Positions 1 to 23,210 of a DNA stretch of 64,000 bases are shown here, piece after piece. How positions within the stretch are numbered: position 1 is the first letter of the stretch; each line of letters starts with the position of its first letter. Origin of the DNA: Echeneis naucrates (lineage: Eukaryota; Chordata; Actinopteri; Carangiformes; Echeneidae); the NCBI RefSeq assembly GCF_900963305.1, contig NC_042521.1:5475614-5539613 (forward strand), given 5' to 3'. Both the position numbers and the translations under genes were made by a program. The notes under the pieces were generated by a model that made no database searches, was not told the DNA's origin, and saw only the letters and a list, made by a program, of their open reading frames with translations.

Positions 1-359
1 TGTAGATTTGGTGGATGCAAAGAAGAATTGCTGCCAGTAATATAAATAATTTAGGAATTATTTTGCCCATAATGTGTTTTCCGCCTTTTTAGTATTATGT
101 GTTTGTATGTGTTGTATGATTAAGTATGTAAGTTTTGCAGAATTACATGTGTTATGATAGTATTGGACTTAATCTTATTTGATTAATCCAACATCTTAGA
201 GAAAACAGAAATAACTGCTGAATCAAATTCTGTATTCTGTGTGACATGTTTTGAGAGACAGTTTCGGTTTGCTGTTGTGAATGCATCCTTGTACAACCAG
301 CGTTTTTAATCAAACCATCATTGTATACCTAGTGTCAAATTACTTTCTTTCTCTTCTAG
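1..359 (+). other. prrc2a: prrc2a upstream intron (partial)
   Basis: No coding sequence is seen here. A pyrimidine-rich tract ends in TTCTAG at 353-359, a good 3' splice site just before the exon that carries the prrc2a start codon. The stretch is therefore read as the end of a 5' UTR intron, with the promoter and first non-coding exon lying left of the window. A second AG at 365-366 could serve as an alternative acceptor. Confidence 0.6.
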
Positions 360-384
360 TCTCAGGGCTCACCATACTCAATGA

Positions 385-10025
<9,641 letters not shown>

Positions 10026-10389
10026 TGGAATAATTCAAAGCATTTCAGATGTAACCCACCCTCTTACATCTTAATCCCTTTTTCATTATTTCATGGCTTA
10101 TCTCTTGGCATCCTTTTAACATATTAGTGCATTGTACAGTATATGGAGATGGTATTCACATTCACTTTAGCTGCCCCCACGCCCACTCATGTCATATCTA
10201 TCCTTCTTCATCAATCATCTATCTACCGTCCGTTATTGTAAATTTCTTCATTTGTTCCGTCTTGCTCTCTGTTCAGTTGTGCCACCCACCCCACCCCCTT
10301 TTACCTGCCCTTTAGAGTCTGACTACAATTGGATTTGACAAGCATGTGGTTCTGAAATGGAGTTGCACGTCGTTATGACAGAAAACATT

Positions 10390-10420
<31 letters not shown>

Positions 10421-11070
10421 CACATATTCAAGCACAAATATGACATCATTAAAAACACATGGAACACATGCAGTCATGTGGGTGCAAAAACAAAATGTGG
10501 TATTAAATTGGCAAAAATGACTGGATTGGGCAATTTTTTATATTTATGTATTGTGTGTATTTCTACCACACTTTGGCCTTGGGTGGTATTCAGTCGTGCA
10601 GTTCTGCATTACTTCCATCACAAAGGGAGAAAGTGCAGCTTCATCTGTTAATGAGAACAATGTACCATAAGATGTTTTGTTTCTCTGTCTTTGGCCTCAT
10701 GTCAGTTGGGTTTCAGCCTCTGACAGGTGGTAGGGTTGTGTGCTTTTTCTTCTACAAAGCAGGTCATTAAAATACCTTTTTACTAAATTCCCCAATTCTT
10801 CCTTTCGCTGACTTTTTGGTTTCTTGTAAAGTATGTCTGATTACTGTGATAAGAACCATTGAAGTACTACTGCTCAGTGCTCACCTACACTTGCATTGAT
10901 TTGTCTTTAATATCAATGTCTCTGCTGCTTGTTGAGATAGACAGTGTGTGTGGGTTTTTTTGTTTTTTGTCCCCCCCCCCCCCTCCAAGTTGTTGACCTG
11001 CTCTGACATTGCATTAGTTGTTAATGGTCGGTCCTGTTTAGAAAATAAAGGCTTTTATTTTTAGCCTCAT
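10026..11070 (+). other. prrc2a: prrc2a 3' UTR
   Basis: This non-coding sequence follows the stop and holds a CA microsatellite at 10392-10420 and a C-run near 10971-10983. The first AATAAA is at 11044-11049, which would give a 3' UTR of about 1.05 kb. Two more signals at 12821-12826 and 12850-12855 could end a longer form. No PRRC2 C-terminal exon is recognisable in this stretch. Confidence 0.6.
11044..11049 (+). terminator. poly(A) signal AATAAA, proximal, prrc2a
   Basis: A canonical AATAAA followed by a T-rich stretch, about 1 kb after the prrc2a stop codon. It is the first canonical hexamer downstream of that stop. Confidence 0.5.
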
Positions 11071-13561
11071 CGTAGCATCCTCTTCACCTGCAGAATATCT
11101 GCACACTGCAAAAATCAAACTGTTCCCCAAGGACCATAGTTTTTACTTTTTTCTCATTCATGAATTCTGTTTACCCTATGACGACTGTATTAATAGCGTG
11201 ATGGCTTTACTTTAACAACCATTATTTCCTCAGTAACTTCCATTTTTATGGAAACTGTTTTTTTCTCCCTCAAGGTGAAATATCCATCAAGCTTTTCTGG
11301 GGAAATTGAGTTATATGAAAATGTAGGTCATGATAGAAAAATGAGAAAATGACTTTCATAAAAAAAAAAAATGTTTATGCTTCAGTAGATAATTGAACTT
11401 GTTCTAATAAGCACTCCTTAGTATGACAAAAGTCCATGGTTGCTGTTTCTTTTTTTTTTTTTTTTTTTTTTTTTTTCTCTCCCTTTTTCTTTTTCTTCTT
11501 CTTCTTTGTGTTTATGTTTTCTGGGCAAGTTACATGTGATGCAACAGGACAGGTACTCTGTCTGGGCCCAGAGTACAGAGCTAAAGCTGAGTATTGTACT
11601 ATTACACCCCCCTCTGCTCGTGCTGCAATGCACACTCTGTGCTTTCATGGAGACTCCTCACACCAAGGAGGACTTACTACCAAGAGCTTCTTGTCTGAGG
11701 AAGTATTTTCAAATTGCGTGATCTCAGGATGGCTGTTTCAGTGCACGGTGGCAACCAGTAGCTCAGACTAATTCAATTAAGGACAATGCTGAAAGGGTGA
11801 CAAAAGCATCACGTGAGTCACTTTCTGCAATTCACCACACAGTTTTCCAAGAAATAATGCTGACCTGGATTATTGAGGAAATATTGGATTGACGTAAGAT
11901 TAAAAATAGTTTGCATCACACATAAAAGACATGAAATGGCAAAATGACCAGAGACAGCATCCAAGGTGAACTAAATCGATATTCTCATCTGTATCAATTC
12001 TGTCACTGCTGTAAGTTGGGGTTTGTTTGTTTATTGACAACAATTTGGAGATTGTCTCTAGGATGTTGTGAGTAGGGCATTTGATGATTTGTGTACGTGT
12101 GTGAGCGTGTATGTGTGGCATGTGTGCGTTTTCTGGTGTCTGTAATTACTTGGGAAGGGGTGGGGACCAGAGGGATAACATGAATGGCAAGCACTTTCTG
12201 CCTTGTTTGCCCACACTTTATTTAACCAATGTTAAGACAGTTCTACTGTTTCTTAAATACATCCACAGATATACATTCAGCTGTGTGTATATGTTCGTTA
12301 TGCAAATGAAGGACATGCAGTGGAGGACTTCACCAGTTTTTTTGTGTAATTTAAGCATACATTCTTCAGCAGGCAAGTGAAGTTGGACATATTTTCATTT
12401 TCACTATGGCTTGTTCTGAGCATGAACACACACCATGGGTGCAGTTTGCCTTGCTTGTTACTGGTTTATACATTGATAGCTGTACACTTAACACTGGCTC
12501 AAAGAGTCCTTCATCCCTCCTTAACTCTTAATGTTGATGTCCGCATTATTGTACGTACCCATGTTACAAGAAAACAAAAGTAGTGTATTCCAGAAAACTT
12601 ACTCAAAGATTGTACTTTGTTTCCAGCATTACCAAGGTACCTGGAGTGGTTCAAATTGTTTTTAGCATTTATGGTTTTATTAATGGAACCATAATATACA
12701 CACATGTATGTATATTGGTATGTATCTAAGTTTTGTCTACCCCAACTTACATTCCCACAAACAAATGTTGCCATTTTTAGTTCAAGGGAGCAATGTACAA
12801 GCAGAGAAGTGTCTTATTATAATAAAGTTATACAGAGAAGGCAAAGTTAAATAAACTACTTTTGATTTAATGGAAAATGTATGTCACATGTCTCTTTCTT
12901 CTCCTGTGATCGAATTGGAATATTTTGAAAACCATAAGCCGGATAAGATATGAACTATTGTGCATGTTAGAACAAGTCATAGCAGGTAAGGTGCAGGTTT
13001 GACTAACAACAATGATGTTTTAATTCTGTATAGGTGTGTCTTCATACTCTACAATTTTTTTTGCATTGGTGCACACACAAAATATATATATATCTACAGT
13101 AGCTCTAAAATACTTTTCCGTACACATAAACCATATCACTTATTAGAAAGCAAGGTTAATGTGTTGTAGCCTTCACTCTTCAGGAAAATCTAAAATGTTT
13201 ATACATGAGTAATTGACAGCAAAAATATTAAATGTTTCTGAAACTTTTAGAACAATGTCTTCACATTCTGTTGTGTTCTTTAAAATTTGATTTCCTAATG
13301 CCTCAGATGAAGCGCAAGGGTGTGCTGTCCAAAATGGGACATTTTTTGATTTTGTATTACGATCATTTATGTCTGAATTTTGCTGTAGTTGTTCTGTAAT
13401 GAGCACGTGGTTTCAGTTGAATGTTTATAAGTCAGTTTTATCTAACCTTAATGTCTTTATTGTCTTTTTTTTAAGTATCCGATTTCCAGATGAAATAGCA
13501 CAGTGGAGAAAAAAAAAGTAGCATGAAATTTAAATATTTAAAAAGTTTTTTCACCCAACGT
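11071..13561. other. prrc2a-csnk2b spacer, no gene seen
   Basis: AT-rich spacer or extended prrc2a 3' UTR. It contains a pyrimidine tract (about 11451-11515), distal poly(A) signals at 12821 and 12850, and no exon-like sequence on either strand. Base composition changes sharply to CpG-rich near 13560, where the csnk2b promoter starts. Confidence 0.6.
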
Positions 13562-13757
13562 GCAGTACTGGGAACCGACAGCGGGCGGCGGCAGCGGACG
13601 GTCGCTGCGGTGAGCCGGCCGGAAGTCTAAGCGGAGGAAGAGGAAGAGCGCAGCCTGCGGGGAGAGCCCGGAGCTCGGTGTCCATCTTAATCTACACCGG
13701 TCAGACTGCAACGTCTCCCCTGCCTGTTTTCACGGCGGCTCACAGGTTGAACTCCGG
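13562..13757 (+). promoter_or_regulatory. csnk2b: csnk2b CpG-rich promoter and 5' UTR exon
   Basis: A GC- and CpG-rich block abruptly follows AT-rich DNA and ends at a consensus donor (CCGG then GTAAGT at 13758). It has no ATG that opens a long frame. It is read as the non-coding first exon and start region of csnk2b, with the coding start in the next exon. The transcription start is estimated, not seen. Confidence 0.65.
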
Positions 13758-13901
13758 GTAAGTCGTTGGGGATGGTGGCGTAGGTGTGAGCGGACGTTTA
13801 AAGCCCAGCGGAGTTAAAAAAAAGAAATCAAAATTAAAAAAAACAAAAAAGAGCTTAAGAAATAAAACAGGCCGTCTCTGTCAGGCCTGTTTTCTCACGA
13901 T

Positions 13902-13912
13902 GCGCCATATTG
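13902..13912. promoter_or_regulatory. YY1-like motif GCGCCATATTG
   Basis: GCGCCATATTG matches the reverse complement of the CAANATGGCGC core bound by YY1. It sits about 145 bp inside csnk2b intron 1, just downstream of the probable start site. That is a common position for YY1 sites in housekeeping genes. Binding is inferred. Confidence 0.35.
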
Positions 13913-14656
13913 AATCTCACTTTAGCTGTTAGCAGGAGTTAGCCTTGGGGTGCTAGCGCTGACTACAATAGATTAACTGTTTGTCGTCGTGTGTGGCTGA
14001 CTTAAACCTGATGGGATCAGATAAATCAATGGCACCAGAAGTGAATGATCGGCCGGAGGCTGAAAAACTGAGCAGCAAATGCTCAACAATACATTTTTAG
14101 CAGCGCTAGCGAGCTAATTAGCTTAGCCTCCTGCAGGTTTGGGCAATAACTATCTACTTAATGTAGCGAAGTCAGAAAAACTGTTTCACTAAATACTATC
14201 CGATGTATCCAAACTATAACCAACGCAGAGAAAGCATTAAACCAGTCACAGGTGAAATAAAGGTAGTGGATTTTATCTAGAGTCTATAGATCCATGTCTG
14301 TTCATGTCAACAAATGTGATGTACTCAGAAAGGAAGTCAACATTAAAATATATTAAGAAAGTACATATATGTATATGTTATGATAAAGACCATGACAATT
14401 ATGTTTAGTCTCAGACATAATGATATTTATTTAAAAATTTATTTACATTCACATGTTCACATAATTTGATCGATTCATCGCTGAATTAAACATTAATTTG
14501 TGTCCCTATGCATATCCAGACCATCCTTTACCTTTTGTAGTGAATTATTAACTTCATGTTATTTAACAACTTCATGTTATTGTCCTGCCCCACGTTTTGT
14601 GTCACAATGTAATCTTTGATTTTGAGTATTCTTGCTTATATTTTAGGTCTTCAGAC

Positions 14657-16802
14657 ATGAGCAGTTCAGAAGAAGTGTCATGGATCTCCTGGTTCTGTGG
14701 ACTAAGGGGAAATGAATTTTTCTGCGAGGTGAGTTTCTGTGTGATCTAATCATTAAACTCATAGAAACAACTCATCGAATAAATTGATGTAGAAGATTCA
14801 CCTCAGTTGACCCCCTATAATCAGCCTTAATATATAACATACTCCCCCCATCAGCATGTCTTTAAAGTCAGATAAACCAGTTGCTGATATGCTTATAAAA
14901 CATTTCTGGGGAAACTGTTCATAATCCAGACTCAGTGGATAGAAATCTTCTTAAAAGACTATAATCTGGGGGGAAAAAAAAAAACAAAGTGATGCCTTCT
15001 GGTTGATGATGGCTGATAAATGGATTTGTCCATTTAGAGTCATGTGAATAAAGTCAAAGATGTTCTCAATGCACTCATTTTAACCCCCATTTCCTGCATT
15101 TGGATCACATTAGAAAAGAGAGTCTTAACTCCCTATATGTGGAAGAGGAATAATCTCTGCTTTATGTAATCTCAGTTCTAGGTACACTTACAGGATTTCT
15201 TTTTTGACAGGTGGATGAGGACTACATTCAGGACAAGTTCAACCTGACGGGGCTCAATGAGCAGGTCCCCCACTATCGCCAGGCTCTAGACATGATCCTG
15301 GACCTTGAACCAGGTCTGCTTATTATGTTCATTCTTGCGTTGTGTTGCACCTGTCGAAAGTGAGAAAGACATTTGATCTCAGCAGTCTATCTTATCTAAA
15401 TCTGTTTATCCTGAAAACAGTGTTTTGTTTTCCGCTGAATGAGCTAAACAGACTTTTTAAGGCAGTTTAGCCTAGTCAGCTTGTCTGATAGTTGCCTTTG
15501 ATTTTTCAGATGATTACACAAAATATCACCCAACAGCACAGTTTTTTGTTGTTGTTTTTTGCACATTTACACGCAGTCTGAAACCATGCGATTTAGTGTA
15601 GTCTCCACAGTTTGGCATTACTTTCTGTCAAAGATAATGTGGACTATTCCGTTGTTCACTGTTGCCCCTTTTGTTTTCCATTTTTAGACGAGGAACTAGA
15701 GGACAATCCCAACCAGAGTGACCTGATTGAGCAGGCAGCAGAGATGCTGTATGGCCTCATCCACGCACGCTACATCCTCACCAATCGAGGCATCGCACAG
15801 ATGGTAGGTGCCAGCTGCATCAACAAAATCCACCACTTCTGTCTGCATTAGAGAAGATCTCCCTTACTTTTATCATTATTTTTTATTGCTGACAAATTTT
15901 CCTTGTTTTCTTCTTGTAGTTGGAGAAGTATCAGCAGGGAGACTTTGGCTATTGCCCCCGTGTTTATTGTGAGAATCAGCCCATGCTTCCTATTGGTGAG
16001 TATTAATATTTTTTGGTTTATGATGTAAGAAAAAAAAAAACACCCTGTTGGTGTCACACTGTCACAGTGCTTTGCCTGAAGACTCTTTTTTTTTGGGGGT
16101 GTGTGTGTAACATGCTAGCAACTTTTGCACTCTGGGATGCAGTTGGTCAACATCTGGTTCTCCTTCGTCTCCACAGGTCTGTCAGATATCCCAGGAGAGG
16201 CCATGGTGAAGCTGTACTGCCCTAAATGCATGGATGTCTACACACCAAAGTCCTCCAGGCACCACCACACAGATGGAGCCTATTTTGGCACTGGCTTCCC
16301 TCACATGCTCTTCATGGTTCACCCTGAGTACAGGCCCAAGAGGCCCGCCAACCAGTTTGTCCCAAGGTTTGTACAGCAACAAGTGCTTAAAATTGTGGTG
16401 GTACAGCTTAACTGAGGTCTGTGACCGCCTTCAGTTTTATTTGTCCATTACTGTCAAATCCTTGATCTTTTTTTCACTCCATTTGTATCCAGGAGTGAGC
16501 AATTTGCAGAAAACGTCACATTAGGACACTAAGGGTGTTGTTTAAAAAAACAAAGCTAAACAAAACTTGCATAATCTCTTCACTGCCCAAAAAGCAAATA
16601 CATCCCTAATGACAGTCTGAACAAGCTCGTCTGCTTCATTGTGTGTGTATTTAATTAGTTGATATTTGCAGCCATGTCACAAACAGACATGTTGTGTTCT
16701 TCTCACTCCAGGCTGTATGGGTTCAAGATCCACCCCATGGCATACCAGCTGCAGCTGCAAGCCGCCTCCAGCTTCAAGAGCCCTGTTAAGGCCATCCGCT
16801 AG
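14657..16802 (+). CDS. csnk2b: Casein kinase II subunit beta, 6 coding exons
   Basis: Coding exons 14657-14728, 15211-15313, 15688-15803, 15920-15995, 16177-16366 and 16712-16802 give 648 nt and 215 residues, the same length as human CSNK2B. The protein begins [20 protein letters not shown] and appears nearly identical to the mammalian subunit. It carries the acidic loop (residues about 55-64), the four zinc-binding cysteines at 109, 114, 137 and 140 (CPRVYC and CPKC), and the conserved C-terminal tail. Beta subunits dimerise through this zinc finger and hold two catalytic alpha subunits, making the CK2 holoenzyme and setting its substrate choice in nucleus and cytoplasm. A non-coding exon at about 13562-13757 precedes the start. 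The gene follows prrc2a in the same direction, as in the mammalian class III region. All introns are GT-AG and no oddities are seen. Confidence 0.97.
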
Positions 16803-19085
16803 AGCATCCAGGATGGAGTAAAAGGTGGAGGAAGATTCACACAGAGAGAGAGAAGATGGGAAAGAATTATTGTCAGAAGAGGAGTCCTCTGCATTTTACA
16901 AAGCTCTTTGGACGTCCCCTCCCCAACCTGAAGACTGTATTATTTGGTTTAGATTAGGGCAAATGAAAACAAAGTGTATGTATTTTTTTGAGTGAGTGAG
17001 ACATAAAAACAAAAACAAACAAAAAACGCACAGCCATGATCTTGATCACAAACGCACACATGCACACACAAAAACATAAAAAGATATGTAAATGCAGCAA
17101 CACACTTGGGATTCCATACACGTACCTTACCAAACTCGGCAGTGCCAAAGCAGAAGGCGAAGAAAATGGAAGCTGAACATTATATGGGGGCTCTACACTG
17201 CTGCGCCCGTTCACTCACAACACAGCACATTGATGAGAAAGTGATGTCGGTGGTGTTATTTGTGGTCGACTCCTGGGGGAACAAGCATTATAGTGTTCAG
17301 GGCTGTTAGACAGAAAGCAGGAAGAAGTGCAGTGGCTGAGTCACTTTTCACCCCTGGCTCTGTTTGTTCGACATTTGGCACAGTTTGGTAAAGGGTGGTG
17401 GTAAACCCTCCTTCATTCGAAGCCTTCTCTCCCCATTAACACCCAACTGCATGTGCACTCGGGCCGGCTCTCTTGGAGAGACATTTGGGACAGTGGCGGT
17501 GGGTGTTTTTTCTGTAACAGTCTTTTTGTAAAATTTGGTTTGTCTGATGTTTTTGTGGTGTCGGTGCACAAAGCATTGTGTTAAATTTGCCTTAAGATGT
17601 GGAGAAAACACCCAGATTGTTTTGCTTTAGAATAGTTCTCTTTTTTTCTTTTTGCAGTTAGAAAGGGTAGAGTAGAGCTAGATAAAAACTGATTTCTGCA
17701 TTCTTCAGACACTTGTAATTAGCCTGTGTCATTTCTCCAGCTAGCTGTGTGCGTGTGTGTGCGCGTGTCAAACATCTGTGTGTATTGGTACTGAAGTGAG
17801 AATATAACCTGTGCTGCATTTTTCACCCCCCGACAGCAGCACCAGTATGTGTGGTTGTATTGTTACCATCCCTTATAGTCTCATCTATCTTAGCAAGAGC
17901 TGTGTTGAAATTTCGGGGAATGTGCTTAGAATGGCAGAGTGCTGCATGAAAAGATTGATGTCGCTCATATTGTAACTGGGTGGCTTAGATGGGAAACACG
18001 GACATGCCTAACCTGACTCTGTCCAGCTGTTACAGCTGCAGCAGCGTGGCTGGTATTGTTGTCACATTGTGTGTCATTATGGTAATATATGGTCCTGGCT
18101 ACTGTAGACACAAATATCACTGTTCAAATCCATTAGATTTTTGTCAGGATGATGCATCACGTTACAATTATGGGTGGTGATACTGATGGGTGTTACAGCT
18201 GGTGTGAGAAGATCGGTTGTTGTTATTAAATGTTGAATTACAACCAACAAGGTGCAGCAATGTCAAACGACTGTGTTCCAGCTAACAGTTGCCAGGCAAG
18301 CAACTGTAACTCCAACGAAACTTAAACTCACTCAAATGGCAGTTACTTATACAAATTTGTGTTAATGGTGAGTTTTGTGATATTTGTGTTGACAGTAGCT
18401 TAAGTTCTTAATTGTATTTTGGCCATTACTACAAAAACCAAAGTGAACAGAAACAGAAAAAAAGCCCTCACCTTAGAGATGGTTTGACCAAGTTAGTCGT
18501 TCCTTGGTTATCTCTAGTAATAATGGAAGTATAGGTTTGGTGGGTGTGACCTCTGGACAGAGTTAGGACAGTAATGTCCTCTGGTTTCCTGTCTTAATGC
18601 CAAGCTGTACGAAGCTCACCGGACAGACATACGAGTGGTGTCAGTATTCATGTCCGTCGAAACCCCCCCCCCCCCACCCCCGAAAGCCAATTTTTCTCAA
18701 AATGTCAAAATCATCCTGTAAAGGTCACGCAGGAGATGCAGAGAAAGAGGAATTTAGACAATCTGAATCCTTCAGCTCACTCCACCACTGCACTGATCCT
18801 TCCTCCTGGCTGTCTCTCCACAGCAGTCTTATCGATTATGTTCAGTTTTAGAGACAGATCACCAGCCGCTAGTTTTTGTTTCTGCAACAGTGGGGCAGAT
18901 ACTCGGTCCCTCTACTCTTTACTTTTGTGTGACTGGAATAGATTGTTCTTTTCTGAATCTATGAAACAAGAGAAACGGTATTTATGTGTCCAGATTTTAA
19001 CTAATGTTTCTGTTGTTGTCTTTCTGCGACTGTGGAAGGGTGAGAAGGATTCAGAATTCTCAATAAACTTCTATTTTCTTTTCAT
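16803..19085 (+). other. csnk2b: csnk2b 3' UTR, with poly(A) signal at 19062
   Basis: About 2.3 kb of non-coding sequence follows the stop. The first canonical AATAAA is at 19062-19067, followed by a T/C-rich stretch. A C-run at 18662-18683 is the only simple repeat of note. No exon or repeat family is recognised. Assigning all of it to the UTR is inference; shorter forms using variant signals are possible. Confidence 0.5.
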
Positions 19086-19293
19086 ACTCCCTTTTTGTCC
19101 ATTATTTCTCCCAAGCTGCAGGTCTTTTCTCCTGCCACATGCTGTCAGTAGAGAGCTGCGTGCTTTTTAATAGCTCCATTTTCCTGCGTTTAAATACAAA
19201 AACCTAATAGACCAACTACAAAATACACCGCTGTGCCTGCCTTCTGGGTGTATGTGTGTGTTTTTGAGTCGAACTGCTTGTGGTGACAGAGGA

Positions 19294-19753
19294 ATGATGG
19301 TAGTCTGGATTCTGGGTGTGGCAACAGTGATGTTTCACATGACTCTGAGTAACAACATTGGTAAGAAAACATGCACAAATACATATACTGCTGAAGTGCC
19401 TTCAGAAAATCACAAGCTCTTGGTCATGCGTCTGCAATTAAGTTAAAATTCAGTTAAGTTTTGGTGCCCCATATTAATTCCATCACAATGCATCGTTCAT
19501 TTGAATATATAACCTCCGCCTGCCTCCTTTTATCTTAGATATGCAGAAAACACCTTGTGACACAAACATTACGTTACAGTATGGCATGACTTGTTTTCAT
19601 ACAACTCATAAAAACTGTTTGTTCCCTTTTGCACTACAGCTGTCTTTGAAAAAATGGACTGGCCAAAAGGAGTTGTCTTCATGTGGCCATACTCAGTTTT
19701 TCCAGTGGGAGAGGAAAGGGAAGAAGAGGAGGTTCCTCCATGACTCAGGATAA
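19294..19753 (+). CDS. candidate small secreted-protein gene (tentative)
   Basis: This is a possible two-exon ORF and I do not recognise it. Exon 1 (19294-19360) encodes MMVVWILGVATVMFHMTLSN and two more residues, a plausible signal peptide, and ends in a phase-1 donor G|GTAAGA. A strong acceptor (TTTTATCTTAG at 19528-19538) opens exon 2 (19539-19753) in the same phase. That exon encodes about 71 residues with four cysteines (TPCDTN, MTCFHT, KNCLFP, SSCGH), one N-glycosylation site (NIT) and a basic end (RKGKKRR). A second acceptor at 19639 would give a different 33-residue acidic tail. A TTTAAATA box lies about 100 bp upstream. Signal exon plus phase-1 junction resembles small secreted proteins, but chance cannot be excluded at this length. 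Confidence 0.2.
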
Positions 19754-22700
19754 CCTCAAACCACAGCTCGGAGCCAGCACCGCTGCCTTATTTCAGCAGT
19801 CATCCGTTTTTTCCACGAGCATACCCTGACTTTGTTGGGGAGTGGGCCATCTTCCTCCAACGGTCAGCTGAACATGAAAGTCATATGAACCTTTGCCATG
19901 AGAGGATGTCCCAAATGACAAGAAAAGCCACTCCGAGACTGTTTCCAGAGTCATAATCTTGTTGGTTCAGTCTGCAGTCATGTGAAATGTTCAGGCTGTG
20001 CTTTGCCACACCCAGTGGGAGCAGTACATTTTCCTCTCAGAGGTCTTTGTAGAGATGCTTCTCTAGAACAAATACATGATGATGATGAATGAGACCACAA
20101 ACAAAAACATCCTCATAACCAAACACATACTAGCAGAGAAAATTGTGTTGATGTTGATGCCGATAGATGGTTTCGGTGGGGATCATGTGCAAAAAGCACA
20201 TATTCCTATTCGAATGGAGACTCTGACTCTGCCACTGAAGGGGGATAACCTTTTCTTTTTTTTTTTTAAACAGATCATGTGTGTCTTTGGCTTTGCACTT
20301 TGGTGAGCGGGCTGTGCGAGGAGAAAAGAAGTGTCGTGTCTCCTCGAAATGCCTTTAGACCTGGCTGCAGGATTTTCCTGCATGTTGCCGTCCTCGTTCC
20401 CGGCTCTACCTTTGCAGGCTTTCCAAAGTCCCCTGCAGAGAAACATCTCCATGGAAACACAACCATTCTAACCCAAACGAGGCGTTCGCTTTCAGCCTGG
20501 TTGGTTTCACAGTTCTTCTGTTGGCAAAGTCAGCCAATCAGACAGAGCACAACAAATATTAGATACATAGAAAATAAAATTTGGCTTCATGAACATCTGA
20601 GGAAAACTCCAAATGAACACAGGTCAGTGTTTTCACTTACCATGTCCTCCTCCATGTGAGTTTTCTCAATCTTGCCAACATCAAGTCAAAATTAGATGTA
20701 CTCCATCTTGCACTAAGTTGTATATGATTGGCCTACATTGGACTGATTATGTGACTACAAAAAAATGGGCGGCACCAAAGCATGTAAAGCCCTCGTTGAT
20801 TGGAAATGTAGGTGTTAATAGTTCTATTTTTCTCACAGCTTGGATCTCCTTACTGACTTATCCATCGTCGCTGTGACTGTTAGAATAAGGATTACTTTGG
20901 CTGGTTTCTCCCACACACCCTCTTTCAGACTGACAACAGTTGGACAACACAGAGGATATGTGGGCAAAACAATAGAGGCATTTCACCAGGCCCGAACAAC
21001 CTCCCCTTTCAGCAAACTATTTCAAAACGATGACTCTGAGGATGCCATTTCATAACCGTTGGCCCTTTCAGCAGGAAACCAAAGCAGGCCCCCTTTCTGA
21101 AGTCGCAATCGGAGATAATCATTAAAGAACTCACATGGAGACAACAAACAGAAAGACCTACCCAAGGCTTCGCCTTTTGTGGCTGATGAGGACACACAAA
21201 CTGTGAGAGTCTTAATGCTTCACCTACGATTCCACCCACAAGTCTCTGGGTTTGTTTGCAAACACTTGGAGAAGAAAGAAGACACACTTGGCATGATGAG
21301 ACTTGCCTGTCCAACTCATCAGAAATACTCTTGTTCACGAGTCCAATAACTTTGGCTAATTAATGTCCAAATTCTCTGTGAGTCTCATCGGAATAGTATT
21401 CAAATAAATGTTCTTCTGTTCGAGTTTAGGTGTCTGAACGACTGCAGGTCTGGTTTTACTTGAGTTAACATCCTGTGCTGCTGTACTGAACTTTATCAAA
21501 TCCAGACAGTCAGCCAGCCGTTACAGGAAACCAGCAAAAAGCTCTTTGTCTGATATAATGCACATTAAATGAGGACACCAGATAAGAAGATATATTCCCA
21601 AGTTGCACATCGTAGCCTTTTATCATTCAGTGGAGGCGCTCGACATGATGTGAATCAGCATTATTAGCTTTGAACATTCTGTTCAGTGTCAGTGCTGTTT
21701 GGTGAATAGTACTGTTTCCTCTGCGGCCCTGACGAAAACACAATGCCATCATTCAGCACGCATATAAGTGTTGGCCAGGGGGGTTATTTGTCAGGACATG
21801 GAGGATGTGCAGGTGAGCTCACTGCGTGGTGAAGGCTGAATTTAGATGAGTTGGGTCATGGACCTTGGAGCACTTGTGGATTTAGTGGGGCTCATAAACA
21901 CCCTATCATCGTGGTGAGATAACCTCAAATCCCTCCAGAAGAGCTTTCGACACGCTCACAAAATATGTGATTAGGTTCATCCAGCAGAACTTTCTACAAA
22001 CCCTGGAGTTGTTGTTTGTTTGTTTGGGGTTTTTTTTTTTTAGCCTGGGGTGACCGTTTAACTGACCTGTCGTCCTCAGATACGTCCTGGTCCAGTTCCT
22101 TTTTCCACCTCAGTTTGACAGACAGTTGTCCTCGTATTTTTTTGTTTGTATACATGTAGTTTTACTGCTCTTTGTGACGCTGGGAACCTTTAGCTTAAAA
22201 AAAAAAAATGTTGATGCTGTAAAAGTCACTGAATAACATGAACTCATGCGAACTACCATAGAGACGGTGTTTGGAGACCACCCTGTTGTGCTTTGAGTGA
22301 GAAGAACAATAGGGCACCAATCAAATTAGGTCAGCAGCCCTGGAAGAATAGAAAGTGACTCTTTTTTATGAGCAATTGTTTTTGTTTTATTATTTAACTC
22401 AATAAAACAGTACAATGCACATAAGTCTCCCTGACAGACAAACAACAGCACAAAGGAGAAATGCATGTCTGAGGTGTGGCAGCAAACCTTCCAGACAAAT
22501 TTACTCCTTTAAAAATGATTAACTTCAACAACAATTTCATTTTGTTTATTTAAGCATTTCTACTTGAAGACAAACAGTGAATTCTGTATAGGACTTGGTA
22601 GCTTCAGGTGATGTTGGACTGAGAAATGTGGTCTTTCAACAGAATTACCTTGAGCAAAGATGGAGGGTAAACAGTGGTTAAATAAACCATTTTAATTGTC

Positions 22701-23210
22701 ATTTCTCTTTTCCGTAGGAAAGACAGCAAGAAACAATGTATTCACCAGTCACATTTAGAAAATTCGAGACATTCAAGCTTCTCAGGTGCCTGGTTTTCCC
22801 ACGACAGCAAGAGAGTTCGCATCCACGCATCTCACATCAGTGATTCCAACCAAAGGTACATGCCGTAAAGCTCAGAGAAGAAGAAAAGCACAAAGCTGTG
22901 GGAGACACAAATACGTTATTATCTTTCTGAAAAGAAAGATAAGGATGTAGACTTGAACTCAAAAAGCAAAAATGTGATGGTTGCCTACTCATTCTCCAGA
23001 AAATGGCACAAATACAACTTATGTCAGGGAGCAGAAGAGTAAAGAACAAGTTCCCTGCTTCAGAATCGTACATGTCGGATGGATGTGCTTTTTAAGTCTT
23101 TTTAAGCATCATTAAAACACTATGAATCGTTTAAGGGGAAGAAATACACGTCCCCATTACTGTCCCCATCTCCATGTTTGACTCCCTACTGGAGGGTAAT
23201 TACTCCAGCC

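Noticed and set aside
13864-13893. AAAACAGGCC/GGCCTGTTTT inverted repeat in csnk2b intron 1
   Set aside because: A 10-bp arm with a 10-nt loop is short enough to be chance in a GC-biased promoter area.
18736-19170. 144-codon plus-strand frame in the csnk2b 3' region
   Set aside because: No recognisable domain. It overlaps the csnk2b poly(A) signal and is of chance length.
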